Part shown: piece after piece, positions 25,466 to 35,400 of the stretch
How the letters are laid out: the number at the start of each line of letters is the position of its first letter
Position numbering within the stretch: position 1 is the stretch's first letter
Assembly: GCA_902792795.1 (NCBI GenBank)
Contig: CADBBB010000004.1
Span: 1-64,000, forward strand
DNA from: an uncultured Spirochaetaceae bacterium
GTDB lineage: Bacteria > Spirochaetota > Spirochaetia > Treponematales > Treponemataceae
Reading direction: 5' to 3'
Length of the DNA: 64,000 nucleotides
Notes under the pieces: model-generated
Databases searched by the model: none
Told to the model about the DNA's origin: nothing
What the model saw: only the letters and a program-made list of their open reading frames with translations
Program-made: the position numbers and the translations under genes

Positions 25466-27148
25466 ATGGATTTGTTTTTTGGAGCGTCGGTTTCGCCCGG
25501 AATTGGGCGGGGCAACGCATTTGTAATTCCCGACCAAGCTCAGCGCGTCATTCCTCAGATTCCGATAACGGCGGAACAAGTGGATTCCGAATGGCTCCGC
25601 TATGTCTACGCGCGTGATTCGGTGGCCGAGCAAATCAAAATTCAGCTTGAACAAATTCAGGGCAACAAGGAAATTTTCGAGACCTATTCGTTGATGTTGG
25701 CCGACCCGGTCTTTAACAAGGAAGTGGGCGACTGCATCGCCGAGCGCCTTTTTAACGTCGAGTTCATTCTTGACTTTAAGATGGAGGAATACGCCCAGCG
25801 CCTGCGCGACAGCGGAAACGATTACTTGGCCGACCGCGCGCAGGACATCATCGACATTTTTGGCCGCGTCTTGAACGAGCTTTTGAACATTCACCCATTC
25901 GATTTGGAGCGAGTGCCCGAGGGCGTTGTCTTGATCGCGCAGTCGCTTAACGCAAGCGACGCGATGGTCATTTCAAAAAAGCGCTTGGCGGGCTTGGCGC
26001 TTGTGGAAGGAGGCCTTTCCAGCCACGTCGCGATTTTGGCGCGCAGCTACGGCGTTCCCGCGGTGTTCGCCCTTCCCAAAGAAATAAAGCAAATACATAA
26101 CAGCGAGCGCATAATCCTTGACGCGGATTCCGCCGAGCTTATCGTGGACCCCGACGCCGGAACGGTATTGGATTACCAAAAAAAGGTGGAGCAAATCGCC
26201 GAGCGCAAAAAGGCGCTTTTGCTTTTCCGCTCAAAGCCGGCGCAGACAAAAGACGGCGAGCGCTTCCATCTTTACGCCAACATCGGAACGGTTGAAGAGG
26301 CCAAAATCGCGCTTGAAGAAGGCGCGGAGGGCATCGGCCTTTTTAGAACGGAATTCCTTTTTATGAACGAATTGAATTCCGGCGAAGGCGGCGCGCGCTC
26401 GGTAAGCGAAGAGGCGCAGTTCGAGGCCTACAAGGAAGTTTTGCAAATTATGGGCGACCGGCCCGTCACAATCCGAACGCTTGACGCTGGCGGCGACAAG
26501 TTGCTCAAGATGGTTGACGCTCCGATTGAGAACGAAAAAAATCCCTTGATGGGCTTGCGCGCGATTCGCATGAGTTTGCAAACGCCGCAGCTTTTTAAGA
26601 CGCAGCTTCGCGCGCTCTACCGCGCCAGCGTTTACGGAAACTTAAAGATAATGTTCCCGCTCATCACAACTCAGGAGCAAGTGGAACAAGCCCGCGCCGT
26701 TGCAAGCCAAGTTCGCGAAGAGCTTTTGGAAGAAGGCGTCAAGGTCAAGGACGTTCCGATTGGAATTATGGTAGAGACCGCCGCCGCCGGAATCATCGCC
26801 GACTGTCTGGCCACGGTCTCGGACTTCTTTTCAATCGGAACCAACGACTTGACGCAATACACTTTGTGTGTTGACCGCGAAAACATCAACGTGGCCGACA
26901 GCTACGACGAATTTCATTTGGCGGTTTTGCGCTTGATAGAGAACACAATCAAGGCGGCGAGCGACGCTAACATACCGGTCTCGGTTTGCGGCGAGATGGC
27001 AAGCCGCATTGATTCCGCGATGATGCTGGCGGGAATGGGAATCCGAAACCTTAGCATGGGGCCTTCGCAAATTTCTTTGGTAAAGGAAAAGCTCTCAACA
27101 ATTACGGTAAAAGAACTGGAAGCGATTTTAGATGGAAAGAAAAAATAA
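25466..27148 (+). CDS. ptsI: Phosphoenolpyruvate-protein phosphotransferase (PTS enzyme I)
   Basis: A 560-residue cytoplasmic enzyme that takes phosphate from PEP and passes it to HPr. It has the expected start (FFGASVSPGIGRG), the phosphohistidine in GGLSSHVAILAR (His187), a PEP-binding barrel with EGIGLFRTEFLFM and MFPLITTQEQ, and the catalytic Cys508 in VSVCGEMASR. Length and domain order match the family (E. coli 575). The start cannot move downstream without losing the conserved N-terminal strand, which matters for the leaderless promoter. No HPr gene or PTS permease is in the window, so the role may be regulatory. It overlaps der by 17 bases. Confidence 0.95.
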   Translation: MDLFFGASVSPGIGRGNAFVIPDQAQRVIPQIPITAEQVDSEWLRYVYARDSVAEQIKIQLEQIQGNKEIFETYSLMLADPVFNKEVGDCIAERLFNVEFILDFKMEEYAQRLRDSGNDYLADRAQDIIDIFGRVLNELLNIHPFDLERVPEGVVLIAQSLNASDAMVISKKRLAGLALVEGGLSSHVAILARSYGVPAVFALPKEIKQIHNSERIILDADSAELIVDPDAGTVLDYQKKVEQIAERKKALLLFRSKPAQTKDGERFHLYANIGTVEEAKIALEEGAEGIGLFRTEFLFMNELNSGEGGARSVSEEAQFEAYKEVLQIMGDRPVTIRTLDAGGDKLLKMVDAPIENEKNPLMGLRAIRMSLQTPQLFKTQLRALYRASVYGNLKIMFPLITTQEQVEQARAVASQVREELLEEGVKVKDVPIGIMVETAAAGIIADCLATVSDFFSIGTNDLTQYTLCVDRENINVADSYDEFHLAVLRLIENTIKAASDANIPVSVCGEMASRIDSAMMLAGMGIRNLSMGPSQISLVKEKLSTITVKELEAILDGKKK

Positions 27149-28586
27149 AGATTTTCAAGAAGAAGATTTTTCGCAAGCCCAAGAAGCGGCCGCCTCAACC
27201 GATTCCGGCTTTGACCCAAGCAAAACATACGTCAACTTGCCGCTCGTGGTTTTGGCCGGGCGGCCCAATGTCGGAAAGTCAACGCTATTCAACCGCTTTA
27301 TGAAAAAGCGAATCGCGATCGTAGACCCTACGCCAGGCGTAACCCGCGACCCGGTTGAGGCCACCGCCTTCATCGCCGGAAAGCCCGTTCACCTTATGGA
27401 CACCGGCGGCTACAAGCTTACCCGCGACGTGGGCACGATGGAAGCGGTGATGGACGACTTGGTCGTTGAAAAAACGATTCAAATGATAAAAAAAGCCGAC
27501 TTGATTTTGCTCTTGCTTGAAGCCGGCGAAGTCACTCCCGAAGACGAAGAGTTCATCCATCAGCTGCGCCCTTATTGGAACAAGGTCATCGCCGCCGTCA
27601 ACAAGACGGAAGGCGGCCGCAACGAAAGCGACGCTTGGAACTACATGCAGTTTGGATTTGAGGAACTGCTTTTCATCAGCGCCGAGCACGGCGACAACAT
27701 CACAGAGCTGTCGGAAAAAATCGTGAGCCGCCTCGACTTTTCCAACGTAAAGGAAGGGCAGGAAGAAGAGCCTCCGATCCGCATCGCGATTTTAGGAAAG
27801 CCCAACACGGGAAAGTCCACGCTTTCCAACCGACTCACGCACAGCGAGGCTTCAATCGTAAGCGACTACGCCGGAACTACGCGCGATGTTGTTGAAGGAA
27901 GTTTCCGCTACAACGGCCGCGACTGCCTCTTGCTTGACACGGCGGGAATCAGGCGCAAAAGCAAAGTAAAGGAAAACGTTGAATATTATTCAGTCAACCG
28001 CGCGATAAAAACTTTGGACGAATGCGACGTGGTAATCCTGATGATCGACGCGCAAGAAGGCCTTGCCGAGCAAGACAAAAAAATCTGCGCGCTTGCCTAC
28101 GAGCGCGGCCGCCCGATAATATTCGCTCTCAACAAGTGGGACACGCAGGAAAAGGGCAGGACCCCGGCGCGCAAGGCGGAAGAAAACATCCGCATAATGT
28201 TTGGCCAAATGAACTGGGCTCCGATTGTGGAAATTTCCGCCTTGCATGGCGACGGCATGAAAAATTTGATGGACACCGCGCTTGAGCTTTACGGCCAAGT
28301 GACTCGCAGGGTGGAGACCGCCGCGCTCAACGCCGCGCTAAAGGACTGGCTCATAAAGTATCCGCCGCCGGCCTCCAAGACAATGCATTTTAAAATTCGC
28401 TACATGACGCAAACCAGCGTCAATCCAGTGAACTTTGTGATATTCGCCACGAGGCCGGACACTGTTCCTCTGACTTACATCACGTTCCTAAAAAACAGAA
28501 TCCGCGAAGATTTGGGCTACGACAAAATTCCTGTCCAGCTTGAACTTAGGGCCAGCCGCCAAAAGTGGGAAGACCGGGAGCGCTGA
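27132..28586 (+). CDS. der: GTPase Der (EngA), 50S ribosome assembly
   Basis: A 484-residue double-GTPase needed for late 50S subunit assembly. The first G domain has GRPNVGKST at 43 and DTGG; the second has GKPNTGKST at 222, DTAGI and NKWD. A C-terminal KH-like domain ends near SRQKWEDRER. The N-terminus is about 38 residues longer than in E. coli and acidic/Gln-rich. The first domain's G4 motif is NKTE (157-160) rather than the usual NKxD, so its guanine recognition may be altered. It overlaps ptsI upstream and abuts the MerR gene at a TGATG junction. Confidence 0.95.
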   Translation: MERKNKDFQEEDFSQAQEAAASTDSGFDPSKTYVNLPLVVLAGRPNVGKSTLFNRFMKKRIAIVDPTPGVTRDPVEATAFIAGKPVHLMDTGGYKLTRDVGTMEAVMDDLVVEKTIQMIKKADLILLLLEAGEVTPEDEEFIHQLRPYWNKVIAAVNKTEGGRNESDAWNYMQFGFEELLFISAEHGDNITELSEKIVSRLDFSNVKEGQEEEPPIRIAILGKPNTGKSTLSNRLTHSEASIVSDYAGTTRDVVEGSFRYNGRDCLLLDTAGIRRKSKVKENVEYYSVNRAIKTLDECDVVILMIDAQEGLAEQDKKICALAYERGRPIIFALNKWDTQEKGRTPARKAEENIRIMFGQMNWAPIVEISALHGDGMKNLMDTALELYGQVTRRVETAALNAALKDWLIKYPPPASKTMHFKIRYMTQTSVNPVNFVIFATRPDTVPLTYITFLKNRIREDLGYDKIPVQLELRASRQKWEDRER

Positions 28587-28900
28587 TGTACACGATTGGC
28601 CAAGTGGAAGAAATCACGGGAGTCAAACAACACGTCTTGCGCTATTGGGAAGAAGTGATTCCAGGCTTCGCGCCCAAAAAAGATTTTGGCGGGCGGCGCC
28701 TCTACAGCCAAAAGGACATGGAAACCGTCTTGCGAATGAAGCATTTGATTTACCAAAAAAAATTCACGATAGAAGGCGCGCGCGACCAAATCATAAGCGA
28801 GTCCGAGTCATTTGAAAAATCCGCCGACTTGCTTGGCGAGCTAAGGGCCGCCCGACAAGAACTGGCCGAAGCCTTTTTTGCGTTAAGAAAATTTAGATAG
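28586..28900 (+). CDS. MerR family transcriptional regulator
   Basis: A 104-residue protein with an N-terminal MerR winged-helix domain (MYTIGQVEEITGVKQHVLRY, then RRLYSQKDMETVLRMKHLIY) and a C-terminal coiled coil. The ATG shares a base with the der stop (TGATG), so translation is likely coupled. It has no metal-binding cysteines and no effector domain, so it is a short MerR of unknown signal, similar in size to MlrA/HspR-like stand-alone regulators. A few residues upstream are in frame but would overlap der and are not needed. Confidence 0.85.
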   Translation: MYTIGQVEEITGVKQHVLRYWEEVIPGFAPKKDFGGRRLYSQKDMETVLRMKHLIYQKKFTIEGARDQIISESESFEKSADLLGELRAARQELAEAFFALRKFR

Positions 28901-28909
28901 GGCGGGATT

Positions 28910-30265
28910 ATGGAAAAAAAATCTGGCGCGAAAATCATTCAAAGCCTTTTTGACATCGCCAATGTTCCCAAAGAAGCGCAAAAAATTTTGCAGGACTTTG
29001 ACCAAATCGCGCAAGCCGCGCTGCCGGCCAACTCCAAGCAGCTTGTGGCGCTTCCAAAAATTATCCGCGAGCTTAGCCACCAAATGACCGACGACCGCGG
29101 CGCGCGCCGCCTTGGTTACATGAACGAGAAAACTTTTTTGGCCTCTTATGTCCGCTACTTTATGTGGTGGAACCTTGTCCGCCTTACGCGCCTTTTTGCC
29201 AACCTTGACTTTGGCTTTTTGCGCGACGGCGCCGTTTGCCTTGATATTGGAAGCGGCCCTCTCACTTTGCCTTGCGCGCTTTGGCTTTCCCGCCCCGACT
29301 TGCGGCAAAAAAAGCTTGTTTGGTATGTGATGGACATTTCGCAGCTCGCGCTTTCTTTGGGCGAGGAAATCTTTTTGTCCGTCGCGGCTGCGACCGGCGG
29401 CGAGCCTTGGAAAATCGTCCGCGTAAAGGGGCCGCTTGGAACCGCGGTAAAAGAAAAGGCCGCCTTTGTCACTTGCGCCAACATGTTCAACGAAATTCTT
29501 CAAAGCCAGTCCGAGCCGCCTGACTTTTTGGCAAAGAAATATTCGCAGGCGCTTTTTAAGTATTTGGATTTTGCGGAACAAGCCTCGCCCGCGATTTTTT
29601 TGGCGGAGCCCGGCGTTCCAAAATCGGCGCGTTTTGTTTCGCTTATGCGTGATTCATTTATCAGGCGCGGTTTGCTTGCCGTAGCGCCATGTCCGCATCA
29701 ACAAAACTGCCCGATGGACGGCCGCCGCGCGGGCCAAAACGGCGCCAACGGAAAGTGGTGCAACTTTGCCTTTGAGACCGACGACGCGCCTAGAAAACTT
29801 TTGGCGCTTTCGGAAAAGGCTGGCATTCCCAAAGAGCGCGCCGTAATTTCGTTTGTCTACGCCCGCGCTGAGGCTGGATCCAAGCCTAAGACTGGCGGCG
29901 CGCGTGAATCGGTCGCAAGCCCAAAAAGCGGGGTCGAACAAAAAGGTCTTGCAAGCCCAAGAAGCGGCGGCCTTTTGCGCATCGCCTCCGACATAATCCG
30001 CGTGCCCGCCGCCGAGCCTGGCCAAAAGCCGCGAATCGGCCACTACGCTTGCTCCGAGCAAGGCCTTGTCTTGGCGCTTTCGTCAGGCGGCCGCCGCGTT
30101 TACTCCGGCGACTTGGTGGAAATTGAAAATGCTGGCAAGCCAAAGAGCGGGGCCGCGCGTTCTGGTCAGGAGCGCGCTTCTGGTTCGCGCCGCGATTTTG
30201 GTCGGGACAACAGTTCCCGCCCGCAACGCGACGCCAAGACCGGCGCATTGATTGTTGAGATTTAG
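28910..30265 (+). CDS. Rsm22-like small ribosomal subunit methyltransferase
   Basis: A 451-residue protein. An N-terminal helical region precedes a SAM-binding core (VCLDIGSGPLTLPCAL near 109-123). A cysteine cluster, APCPHQQNCPMDG near 258 and KWCNF near 283, matches the CPH...CP...WC pattern of Rsm22-type methyltransferases. Members act on small-subunit rRNA or assembly, in mitochondria and some bacteria. Residues about 320-360 and 400-440 are low-complexity Ser/Gly/Lys/Arg-rich insertions with SPKSG-like repeats, unusual for the family. Its stop overlaps the convergent diguanylate cyclase stop by four bases. Confidence 0.75.
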   Translation: MEKKSGAKIIQSLFDIANVPKEAQKILQDFDQIAQAALPANSKQLVALPKIIRELSHQMTDDRGARRLGYMNEKTFLASYVRYFMWWNLVRLTRLFANLDFGFLRDGAVCLDIGSGPLTLPCALWLSRPDLRQKKLVWYVMDISQLALSLGEEIFLSVAAATGGEPWKIVRVKGPLGTAVKEKAAFVTCANMFNEILQSQSEPPDFLAKKYSQALFKYLDFAEQASPAIFLAEPGVPKSARFVSLMRDSFIRRGLLAVAPCPHQQNCPMDGRRAGQNGANGKWCNFAFETDDAPRKLLALSEKAGIPKERAVISFVYARAEAGSKPKTGGARESVASPKSGVEQKGLASPRSGGLLRIASDIIRVPAAEPGQKPRIGHYACSEQGLVLALSSGGRRVYSGDLVEIENAGKPKSGAARSGQERASGSRRDFGRDNSSRPQRDAKTGALIVEI

Positions 30266-31614
30266 CGCGCGAACTTGTAGCCGTTTCGTCCGCCGCGCTT
30301 GATTTCGTAGAGGGCGGCGTCGGCCTTTTCGATGAGGCTTTCGTTCCAGCCGCTTTTGCTGATCGCTATTCCGCAGCTAAGAGTTGTCGCGGGAATTTCA
30401 GACTGGCTTTTTTCTTCCAGCTTTTTGAAAAGCGTTTCCATCTTTGCGGAAATGACTTGCTTTGTTTTTTCCAAGTCTTCGTCGCACTTGGAAATGACCA
30501 CGGCAAATTCGTCGCCGCCAATGCGGGCCGCGTAGTCTGTCGAGCGGAAGCTTGATTCCAAAATTTGCGCCACAGTCTTTAGCACTTTGTCGCCGACTGT
30601 GTGGCCGTGCTTGTCGTTGATTTCCTTGAACTTGTCAACGTCAAGCATGATGAAGGCCACGCTTTCACTTGATTCCTTAAGCGCCTTTAAGATTGACTTG
30701 AACGCGGTTCTGTTTATAAGGCCGGTCAATTCGTCGTGCTCCGCTTGTTTGCGCAAGAAGTTTTCGTTTTCCGTCGCGATGTCGAACATCTCGTTGTAAG
30801 TTTGCCGCAAAAGTTCCAGCTCCTTCGCGCGCGTCGCTTTTAGCTTTTGGTTCTTCTTGATGCTTTCGATAAAGGCGTAAAGCGAGTTCAGCACAAAGAA
30901 AATTATGATAAGGAAGAACGCCAGCGATACAAGAACAATCAAAAATATTCCGATGAGCGTTCTGTTGAATGTCGCCTTGAGGTCTTCGGCGTTTTTTCTG
31001 TTAAGGTGAGTTGTGTGTTTGAATATTTCCGCAACCGCGTTTGTCCTGTAATCGGAAATGGCCTTCTTCATCGAAAAGTATTGTTCCGAAAACAAAATGA
31101 GCCAAGCGGCCGCCATTTTTGTGTTGAAGTCCATCGCAATTTCTTCGCGCGAAAGTTCAGCCTTCTCCACTGAGGGCGGAACATTGTACGAAGGGTTTTT
31201 GTCGTAGCCCTTGGCGATTACGACAAGCTTCATCGCCTTGTACTCCAGTTCTTCAAGGGCTTTTGATTCTTTCAGCGCCATCTCAAGAAAGTGCGCTGAC
31301 TCTTCCGCCGCGCCCGCGTTCCTGATTTCCTCAAGGGCTTTTTCGCGTCTTTTTGTTTCGTTTACTTCGACAAAATAATTTTCAAGATGGCTCCATTCCC
31401 CGGTGATGGCGAAGCGTCTGGACTCGTCCGTCAAATAGTCCGAAGCCTCCTGCAATTTTACCGCCGCCTGCGCCACCTTTTGAGCCTGCATAGAGTTCTT
31501 GGCGAAAAGCTGGAATTGCATCGGGACTTTCATCGCGTTTAAAATCAAAACGGCGCTCAAGGCCAGCATCAGCGCGAGAAACAAAAAACTGGTTTTTCTA
31601 AGGTGGACTTTCAT
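30262..31614 (-). CDS. Membrane diguanylate cyclase (GGDEF)
   Basis: The start at 31614 (MKVHLRKTSFLF) is chosen because a signal-anchor helix follows at once; the frame extends upstream but without a better site. The 450-residue protein has a membrane helix at about 10-27, a roughly 230-residue helical sensor region and a second helix near 260-285. A coiled linker follows, then a GGDEF domain with intact GGDEF at 366-370. An Arg-Ser-Thr-Asp five residues before it matches the RxxD inhibitory site, so product feedback is likely. It makes cyclic di-GMP. It is convergent with the methyltransferase gene. Confidence 0.9.
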   Translation of the reverse strand: MKVHLRKTSFLFLALMLALSAVLILNAMKVPMQFQLFAKNSMQAQKVAQAAVKLQEASDYLTDESRRFAITGEWSHLENYFVEVNETKRREKALEEIRNAGAAEESAHFLEMALKESKALEELEYKAMKLVVIAKGYDKNPSYNVPPSVEKAELSREEIAMDFNTKMAAAWLILFSEQYFSMKKAISDYRTNAVAEIFKHTTHLNRKNAEDLKATFNRTLIGIFLIVLVSLAFFLIIIFFVLNSLYAFIESIKKNQKLKATRAKELELLRQTYNEMFDIATENENFLRKQAEHDELTGLINRTAFKSILKALKESSESVAFIMLDVDKFKEINDKHGHTVGDKVLKTVAQILESSFRSTDYAARIGGDEFAVVISKCDEDLEKTKQVISAKMETLFKKLEEKSQSEIPATTLSCGIAISKSGWNESLIEKADAALYEIKRGGRNGYKFAR

Positions 31615-31758
31615 TTTTTTTGCTCGTCTTTCTTCTATAATAGCAATTATGGCGTTTTTGCGCAAGAAAGAGGAGGGCCGCCCGCCCTTTTTGTCCTTTC
31701 CCGCAATTGTGGTTTTGCCGTCCATGCGCCATCTTGACCCATGATATTATGAAATTGT

Positions 31759-32496
31759 TCAACATAATATAGTTTCTTCTAATTCTTTCTTTCTCTCTTT
31801 CCAATCGGGCATTAGTATTGTCATGAAATCATAAAACGCTTTTGAATGATTTGGATATTTAAAATGGCAAAATTCGTGGATCACTACAGAATTGATACAA
31901 TCGCGTGAAAAATGAATTAGTTTTGGGTTTAGTGTGATTTGTTTTTTTTGCGGAATGCATGTTCCCCAGCGAGTTTTCATGCTTCGGATTTTTACAGTAG
32001 GATATGAAATTCCGTATTTCTTGAATTTAGGATAGTTTTTGTTTATCGCATCGTTGAAAATTTCAACGCATTTTTCTTTAAAGAATTTCTTCATAATTTG
32101 AATTTTGAGCGAGAAGTTATCTATATTTTTACATTCCAAAATTATATAAACGCCATCATCTTTAACGCAATTTTGATTGGATTGCTTTACAATTAACCGC
32201 ATTTGTTTTCCCAAAAGGTAAAAACTTTCACCGCTTACATACTTTTTATTATCAATTTCCCATTTTCTTTTTTCTGAAAAACGATTTAATGATTTTAAAA
32301 TAAAATCGCTTTTTGAAATGATAAAGTCATCAATAGTTTTTATCGTAACAAGAGGAGATGCAGACACAAAAAGAGTTTCATCAGAACGAATGCGTAAATT
32401 GATATTTTTTACTCGTTTGCGTTCTAAATCATAAGTGATTTTCTGAGGTGTATTATTCTTATCTGTTACAAAAATGGTTCGGGATTTTAAAGACAT
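31759..32496 (-). CDS. YgjP-like (DUF45) zinc metallopeptidase
   Basis: A 245-residue protein with an N-terminal beta region and a C-terminal gluzincin-type motif HEFCH at about 211-215, followed by a His-rich FKYPNHSKAFYDFM segment that would give the third zinc ligand. This is the YgjP/WLM-like family, frequently found beside type I restriction genes. The ATG follows the hsdR stop directly, and the last hsdR codons (ATGAGGAGATTTTAA) contain its ribosome site, so translation is coupled. It is the last gene of the leftward operon. The substrate is unknown; a role in processing a restriction component is speculation. Confidence 0.8.
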   Translation of the reverse strand: MSLKSRTIFVTDKNNTPQKITYDLERKRVKNINLRIRSDETLFVSASPLVTIKTIDDFIISKSDFILKSLNRFSEKRKWEIDNKKYVSGESFYLLGKQMRLIVKQSNQNCVKDDGVYIILECKNIDNFSLKIQIMKKFFKEKCVEIFNDAINKNYPKFKKYGISYPTVKIRSMKTRWGTCIPQKKQITLNPKLIHFSRDCINSVVIHEFCHFKYPNHSKAFYDFMTILMPDWKERKKELEETILC

Positions 32497-35400
32497 TTAA
32501 AATCTCCTCATTGCAACTGTTTTTGCGTTTTCAATTATCTTATCTATCAAATCAAAAGAAGCTTTGAGTCCGCGCGACTTTTCATATTCATAGAACAAGT
32601 CGTCTATATCCTGCGAAATGCGGTTTTGAATTGTGACATTCTGTTCCCATCCAATTTGTATATGAGATTTAAAAATTTCTGTTATATCAATCGATATTTG
32701 AGCCATAAAGTCATTATTAGGAAGCGCATCCACATCACGCGCGTTCTGCGCAAAAAGAGCTGTAATCACGCCATAAAACGCTTGCGCATGAAGATTGCTT
32801 TTTATGCTGGAAGGATATTCTATCTGCGTTCTGCCATTCTGAAAGTCTTTCATAATCTCTCGCATTTTTGAAAGATATTCAGCTTCAGAAATCACCTTAT
32901 CTTTATACTGTTCAAGTGTTTCCTTTATGCGCTTAGAAAAAGAATCATAGTATGCAGGATTTTCGTCACGATTCTGGCGAATTGCTTTTGCAAGATGATG
33001 TGTGATGGCATCGGCCTTTGAATGATTATTAGAAAGAGTTCCAAGTTCTTTTTCAAATTCCTCACGATTCAAAATATCGATTGGCGGGGTGATTTTCTTT
33101 AATGCTGCAACGGAAAGATGAGTGTCCAAAAGATTTTGCATAAGCGGTTCATATTCGCGGTTGTCAATTCCGTCACAATAACGAATTTTCACGCTGCGAC
33201 GAACGCGCTCGTAAAATGCAAATGTATCTTTGTATTTTTCAATTTCTTCACGCGGAACTGCATTGTAGGCGCTTTGAGAATTCAACACGACATGGAGGCT
33301 CTTTCCGAATGCGCAAAGAAGATTATAAAATTTTTCTCGAGCTTCATTATCAGAAAGAAAAACTTCAATTTCTTCCGTATCATTTGGATTCTCAACTGTT
33401 ATGAAAAGCTCCTGCATTTGAGAATACGCTTCACGTAATTTTCCAACAGCAGAAATTATGTCAGTCATAACTCCCTGAATATCCGAAGTCTCAAAATTTT
33501 CAAAACCAGCTCCGGTATATAAATCCATCGCCTCGCTTAAGTTCTCAACAAGACCACGGTAATCTACAATAAGGCCATATTCCTTTCCTTCTGCAAGACG
33601 GTTTGTTCTGGCAATCGCCTGCAAAAGGCCATGCTCTTTCAATTCCTTATCAATATATAAAATCTGACAGATTGGAGCGTCAAAGCCCGTTAGAAGTTTG
33701 CTGCATACAATCAGAATATCAATATCGCCGTTACGGAATTTATCTTTTATTGTTTCTTCATAAACATCAGCATCTCCATACTGCTCCATCATCTTATGCC
33801 AGAAGCGAAGGACTTTATCGTCCGCTCCTTCATCTGCATCATCAACACTTTCCCGTACATCAGGAGCAGAAATCAGAACCGCGCAATTAAGTTCACCCCA
33901 CTGTTCAAAGCATTCAAGATAACGCACAGCGTCACGTTTGTAATTTACGGCTAGCATAGCTTTGAATCCGGTTGCTTTATACCCCTGCTCAAAATGATTA
34001 CTTATATCAAGCGCAATTCTTTTTATGCGTGCATCAGTAGAAGTAAGACGGCGGATGCTGCTCCATTTTTGCTTCAAATCCTGTTTCTGACTTTCGGTCA
34101 GTCTTTTTGTCGTCTGCTCAAACCACAAATCGATATTTTCTTCATCAACATGCTGTTCAACAAAGCGTCCTTCGTAAATAAGCGGAACAATTGCCTTGTC
34201 ATTAACTCCGTCTGCAATCGTGTATTTATGAATGAGTCCGCCAAATTTTGAAAGCGTGTTTTTCTCGCGTTTCATAAGAGGCGTTCCTGTAAAACCAATA
34301 TAGCAGGCATTCGGAAAAACAGAACGCATTTTTGTTGCCAGCTGTCCATAATTTGAACGGTGGCTTTCATCAACAAGAAGGAAAATATCACGAGAATAAT
34401 CTTTTGTATCAAGACGCTCTGCAGTGTTGAACTTATTTATGATTGTAGTTATTACATCTGCTTTTCCTTTTGTTATAAGCTCCACAAGATTACGCCCGCT
34501 TGTTGCCTGCGCAGGCCGGAGCCGTGTATGAGCAAAAGTATCTGTAATCTGACGGTCAAGTTCCTTGCGATCGGTCACAACAATTACACGAGGATTAATT
34601 GTTTCAGTTCCGTTGTTGCAACCTCGAAGTTCCATCAGAATATACTTTGCGAGCATTACCATAGTAAGACTTTTTCCACTGCCCTGAGTATGCCAGACAA
34701 CGCCGCCTTTTCGTCTGCCGTTGCCATCATCCTGCTGGATTGTCTTTAATATTTCTTTAACGGCAAAATACTGTTGATATCGAGCTATCTTTTTAACCTT
34801 TGCATCATACAAAATAAAGTATTTAATAAAATCATAAACACGGCTCGGATACAAAAGCGAAATCAAAGCCATGTCCTGAACAGTTTCCATTCTGTTTGTA
34901 ACAAAACGGTCAAGTCGCTGCTCATAAAAATCAGAATCTTCTTTCCAAACACTCCAGAACTTAGGCGGTGTTTTTGTAGTAGCATATTTTACTTCGTTTT
35001 TGTTCGTTGCAATTATGATTTGAGAAAACTTAAAAAGCTGAGGAATATATTCATTCTGCTGATTGCGCCAATTCTGATTTACAGCAGCTTCCACGCTTTC
35101 TGTAGGCGCCTTACATTCGATAATTGCAAAAGGAATGCCGTTTATAAAAAGAACAATATCCGGGCGGGCGTTGTGCATTTTGTCCTGGCTTTCAACAAAA
35201 AACTCTCGCGTAACGTGAAGTACATTATTCTGCGGATTTTCCCAGTCGATATAATTTAGATTAAAGTTCTGTGTTTTGTCACCTTCACCAACAATTTCAG
35301 GATAGCTTTCACCTAACAAGAGCTTATCATAGATTTTTTCACTTGCAGTAATTAGTCCGTCAGAAAGAGAAACATCAAGGTCGTCAATGGCACGCTCGAT

